DNA of 64,000 nt, from NCBI GenBank assembly GCA_965208525.1, contig OZ242340.1, forward strand, positions 2,046,001 through 2,110,000. Direction: 5' to 3'. Shown one piece after another: positions 62,391 through 64,000 of the stretch (positions are counted from its first letter, which is position 1; every line of letters begins with the position of its first letter). The translations under genes and the position numbers were made by a program. Source of the DNA: VXYL01 sp965208525. GTDB lineage: Bacteria > Pseudomonadota > Gammaproteobacteria > Pseudomonadales > Azotimanducaceae. The notes beneath the pieces were generated by a model, which saw only the letters and a list, made by a program, of their open reading frames with translations, was not told the origin of the DNA and did not search any database.

Positions 62391-63406
62391 ATGCCACGAA
62401 CGGTGAACGCGCCACCGTGGGTCGAAAGCTGGCGTCGTCCGGCAGCGGTCGCCTTGGCGCTGTTGCTTGTCGGGTGGGTGCAGGCGCAGCAGGAGCCCGA
62501 GCGCTGGCAGGATCTCGTGGTGGCGCCAGAAGAGGCCAATTGCCCCGCGTACCGCAGCAGCCACTATTCGTACTATGCGAGCGGCCGTGGCAGGACAGAG
62601 AACTGGCTCGAGCGTCGTCTGCTGCCCGTCTAGGCGCACCGCAGCGGCAGTCGTTTCGCACGCCCTACACCGGCGCACTCATGGTCGCCGAGATGGAGAA
62701 GCCTTGCGTCGGCGGCGCTCGCCACCCCGACTGCACGCCTAGGCGGCCTTCCGGGCGGCTGTCGGAAGTTCCCTACTGGTACGGCCCGGAGCGTTACGCC
62801 GCCGAAATCGAGCACTTGGTCGCCCGCAAGGAGGCGCACGATTCGGGCCTCTGCCATGCCCCGCGCTACCTAAAGCGCGCATTCGCCAACGACACGCTCA
62901 ACCTCACCTTGGCGACAAGCCCAACCAATCGAGCCAAGAGCTCGCACGATGGCGCGGAGTGGTCGCCGCCGCAGAATCGCTGCTGGTGGGCCGTCGTCAA
63001 CGTGCTGGTGCGGCGCAAGTACTCCCTCACCATCGATGCCGCTGAACGCGACGCCTTGGACGAGGTGATCGAGGGCGAAAACTGTGCCGAGAGCCCTTGG
63101 CTTGCCTATCTGGCGCTGCCGGACCTCGACAGCCTGCGTTCCATGCCGGGTCCGGAGCCGACGGCCCTGGCCACGGGAGTAGCACCGCTCGCGTTTTCCG
63201 TGACCTTGGCCGCCGCCGCCGGCAACCCTGCGCCTGCAAGTGCTGCCTCGGACAGCTCATCGCCGCTCGCGCTGTACGACGACAACGCGAATGGTCGCAT
63301 CACCTGCGCCGAGGCGAGGGCGCACGACATCGCCCCGGTGGCTGCGGACCACCCTGCCTATGCCTACATGAACGACCGCGACGGCGACGGAGTGGTCTGC
63401 GAGTAG
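62391..63406 (+). pseudogene. secreted HNH/DUF1524-like nuclease with C-terminal excalibur domain, split by a frameshift
   Basis: The first frame (ATG 62391) gives a signal peptide (PAAVALALLLVGWVQAQ) and the start of the mature protein (WQDLVVAPEEANC) but stops at 62633. The rest continues in another frame from about 62640: FRTPYTGALMVAEMEKPCV, EIEHLVARKEAHDSGLC, FANDTLNLTLATSPTNR, AEWSPPQNRCWW and the excalibur motif LYDDNANGRITCAEARAH with DRDGDGVVCE. That order is the classical layout of extracellular nucleases of the GmrSD-C/HNH group. One base is missing near 62590-62640. It is a recent pseudogene or a sequence error. Confidence 0.8.
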
Positions 63407-63465
63407 CCGCGGCTCCGTCGGCGTGACCGAGGCCCCTTGACTCGAATGCGGGCGGTCGGCTGTTC

Positions 63466-64000
63466 CTATGGCGAACTGGCGACCGCCCTCGGCAAGGGGT
63501 ACACCTGCGACTGATACGGGCTGCCGAAGCCGGCCAGCATATGGAAGGTTTTCGGGTCCGCACAGTCGTCGGCGAGTTCCCTCGGGAAGTGGTTCGGGAT
63601 GTCGTCTTGGGGCGAAATCGCGGCGTGGCGGAAGAAATTGGCGATGGTGACGCGCAGGCCCGGTGTCTTCTTCGGATAGGCGCCGTGCCACAGCGCCCCG
63701 TGGAAGGCGATCAGAGAACCGCGAGGACATTCGATGGGGATCGCTTCGGCAGCCGCATCTGGCAGCTTGGGGTGGCGTTTGCGCAGATGCGAACCGGGCA
63801 CGCAGGCAAAGGCGCCATCGTCCAGCGTGTAGTCGGTCAGGCACCAGTTGCAGTTGGCATTGAGCGCCTTCTCGCCCCACGGCAGCGGGATGCCGCCCTG
63901 ATCCACGTGCAATCCTAGCGACTCGCCGTAGCCTTCACCGGCCCACTTGACGAAGCAGTTGTGCGAGCTAAACCGCGCCGGCCAATGGTTGCCGAACGAC
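63466..64000 (-). CDS. phytanoyl-CoA dioxygenase (PhyH) family protein, third of three, 5' end cut by window edge
   Basis: About 177 C-terminal residues are visible; the frame is open at base 64000. The metal pair is in GLHVDQGG (H-x-D), the distal histidine in LIAFHGALWHGAY and the following arginine in LRVTIANFF. NWCLTDYTLDDGAFACVPGSH is typical of PhyH enzymes acting on non-CoA substrates. The segments ALWHGAYPKKTPGLR and HFPRELADD resemble neither of the other two PhyH proteins here. Confidence 0.88.
   Translation of the reverse strand, partial: SFGNHWPARFSSHNCFVKWAGEGYGESLGLHVDQGGIPLPWGEKALNANCNWCLTDYTLDDGAFACVPGSHLRKRHPKLPDAAAEAIPIECPRGSLIAFHGALWHGAYPKKTPGLRVTIANFFRHAAISPQDDIPNHFPRELADDCADPKTFHMLAGFGSPYQSQVYPLPRAVASSP

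Overview
The window is a G+C-rich, gene-dense chromosomal segment that reads as an uncultivated gammaproteobacterium, probably marine or host-associated. The class call rests on gene order and lineage markers: a miaB-phoH-ybeY-corC-lnt run, a full ccmABCDEFGHI cluster in the classical order, tesA divergent from ybbA/ybbP, ttcA, bolA-trhO, yaaA, a DUF1820 protein and a long DUF349 protein. The lifestyle guess is inference from betaine-type C1 catabolism genes, three separate phytanoyl-CoA dioxygenase (PhyH) genes, ankyrin and Uma2 proteins and several intergenic repeats. No rRNA, tRNA, CRISPR array, prophage or transposase gene was recognised.

Region 1 (1-10566) is a methyl-group catabolism locus. 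Two dimethylglycine/sarcosine dehydrogenase-type flavoproteins (one cut by the left edge) are divergent from a six-gene operon: a corrinoid protein, a DUF1638 protein, a small PF13769 protein, a methyltetrahydrofolate:corrinoid methyltransferase, a reductive activator and a non-pyrrolysine MttB-family methyltransferase. Together they could strip one methyl from a quaternary amine through cobalamin to tetrahydrofolate, then oxidise dimethylglycine to sarcosine and glycine. Region 2 (10567-12250) holds a small membrane protein and a PhyH oxygenase between two gene remnants.

Region 3 (12251-21067, all minus) is a housekeeping run in transcriptional order: miaB, then phoH-ybeY-corC-lnt behind a near-consensus promoter, a single-chain glycyl-tRNA synthetase, a GcvR-like double-ACT protein and a GT4 glycosyltransferase. 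Region 4 (21194-31371) is mixed: DUF1820, two enoyl-CoA hydratase-family enzymes, an alpha/beta hydrolase, a CDGSH protein, DUF349, 3-methyladenine glycosylase, a DUF2807 lipoprotein ending at a MITE-like element, a GNAT and an SDR.

Region 5 (31372-36917) has a class III aminotransferase and a divergent phosphotransferase bracketed by two inverted copies of a 136-bp repeat, then a PspB-like protein, a MerR-type regulator with nearby palindromes, and a frameshifted oxidoreductase. Region 6 (37031-41969) has dihydroorotase, then a substrate-binding protein, a HAMP sensor without an output domain, and an OFA-family transporter.

Region 7 (42044-53200, minus) is ybbA-ybbP-ttcA-ccmABCDEFGHI, with tesA starting back-to-back with ybbA. 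Region 8 (53883-64000) holds two more PhyH genes (the last cut by the right edge), Uma2, trhO-bolA, a PP2C phosphatase, yaaA, an ankyrin protein, a CNNM/CorC-type transporter and a frameshifted excalibur-domain nuclease gene.
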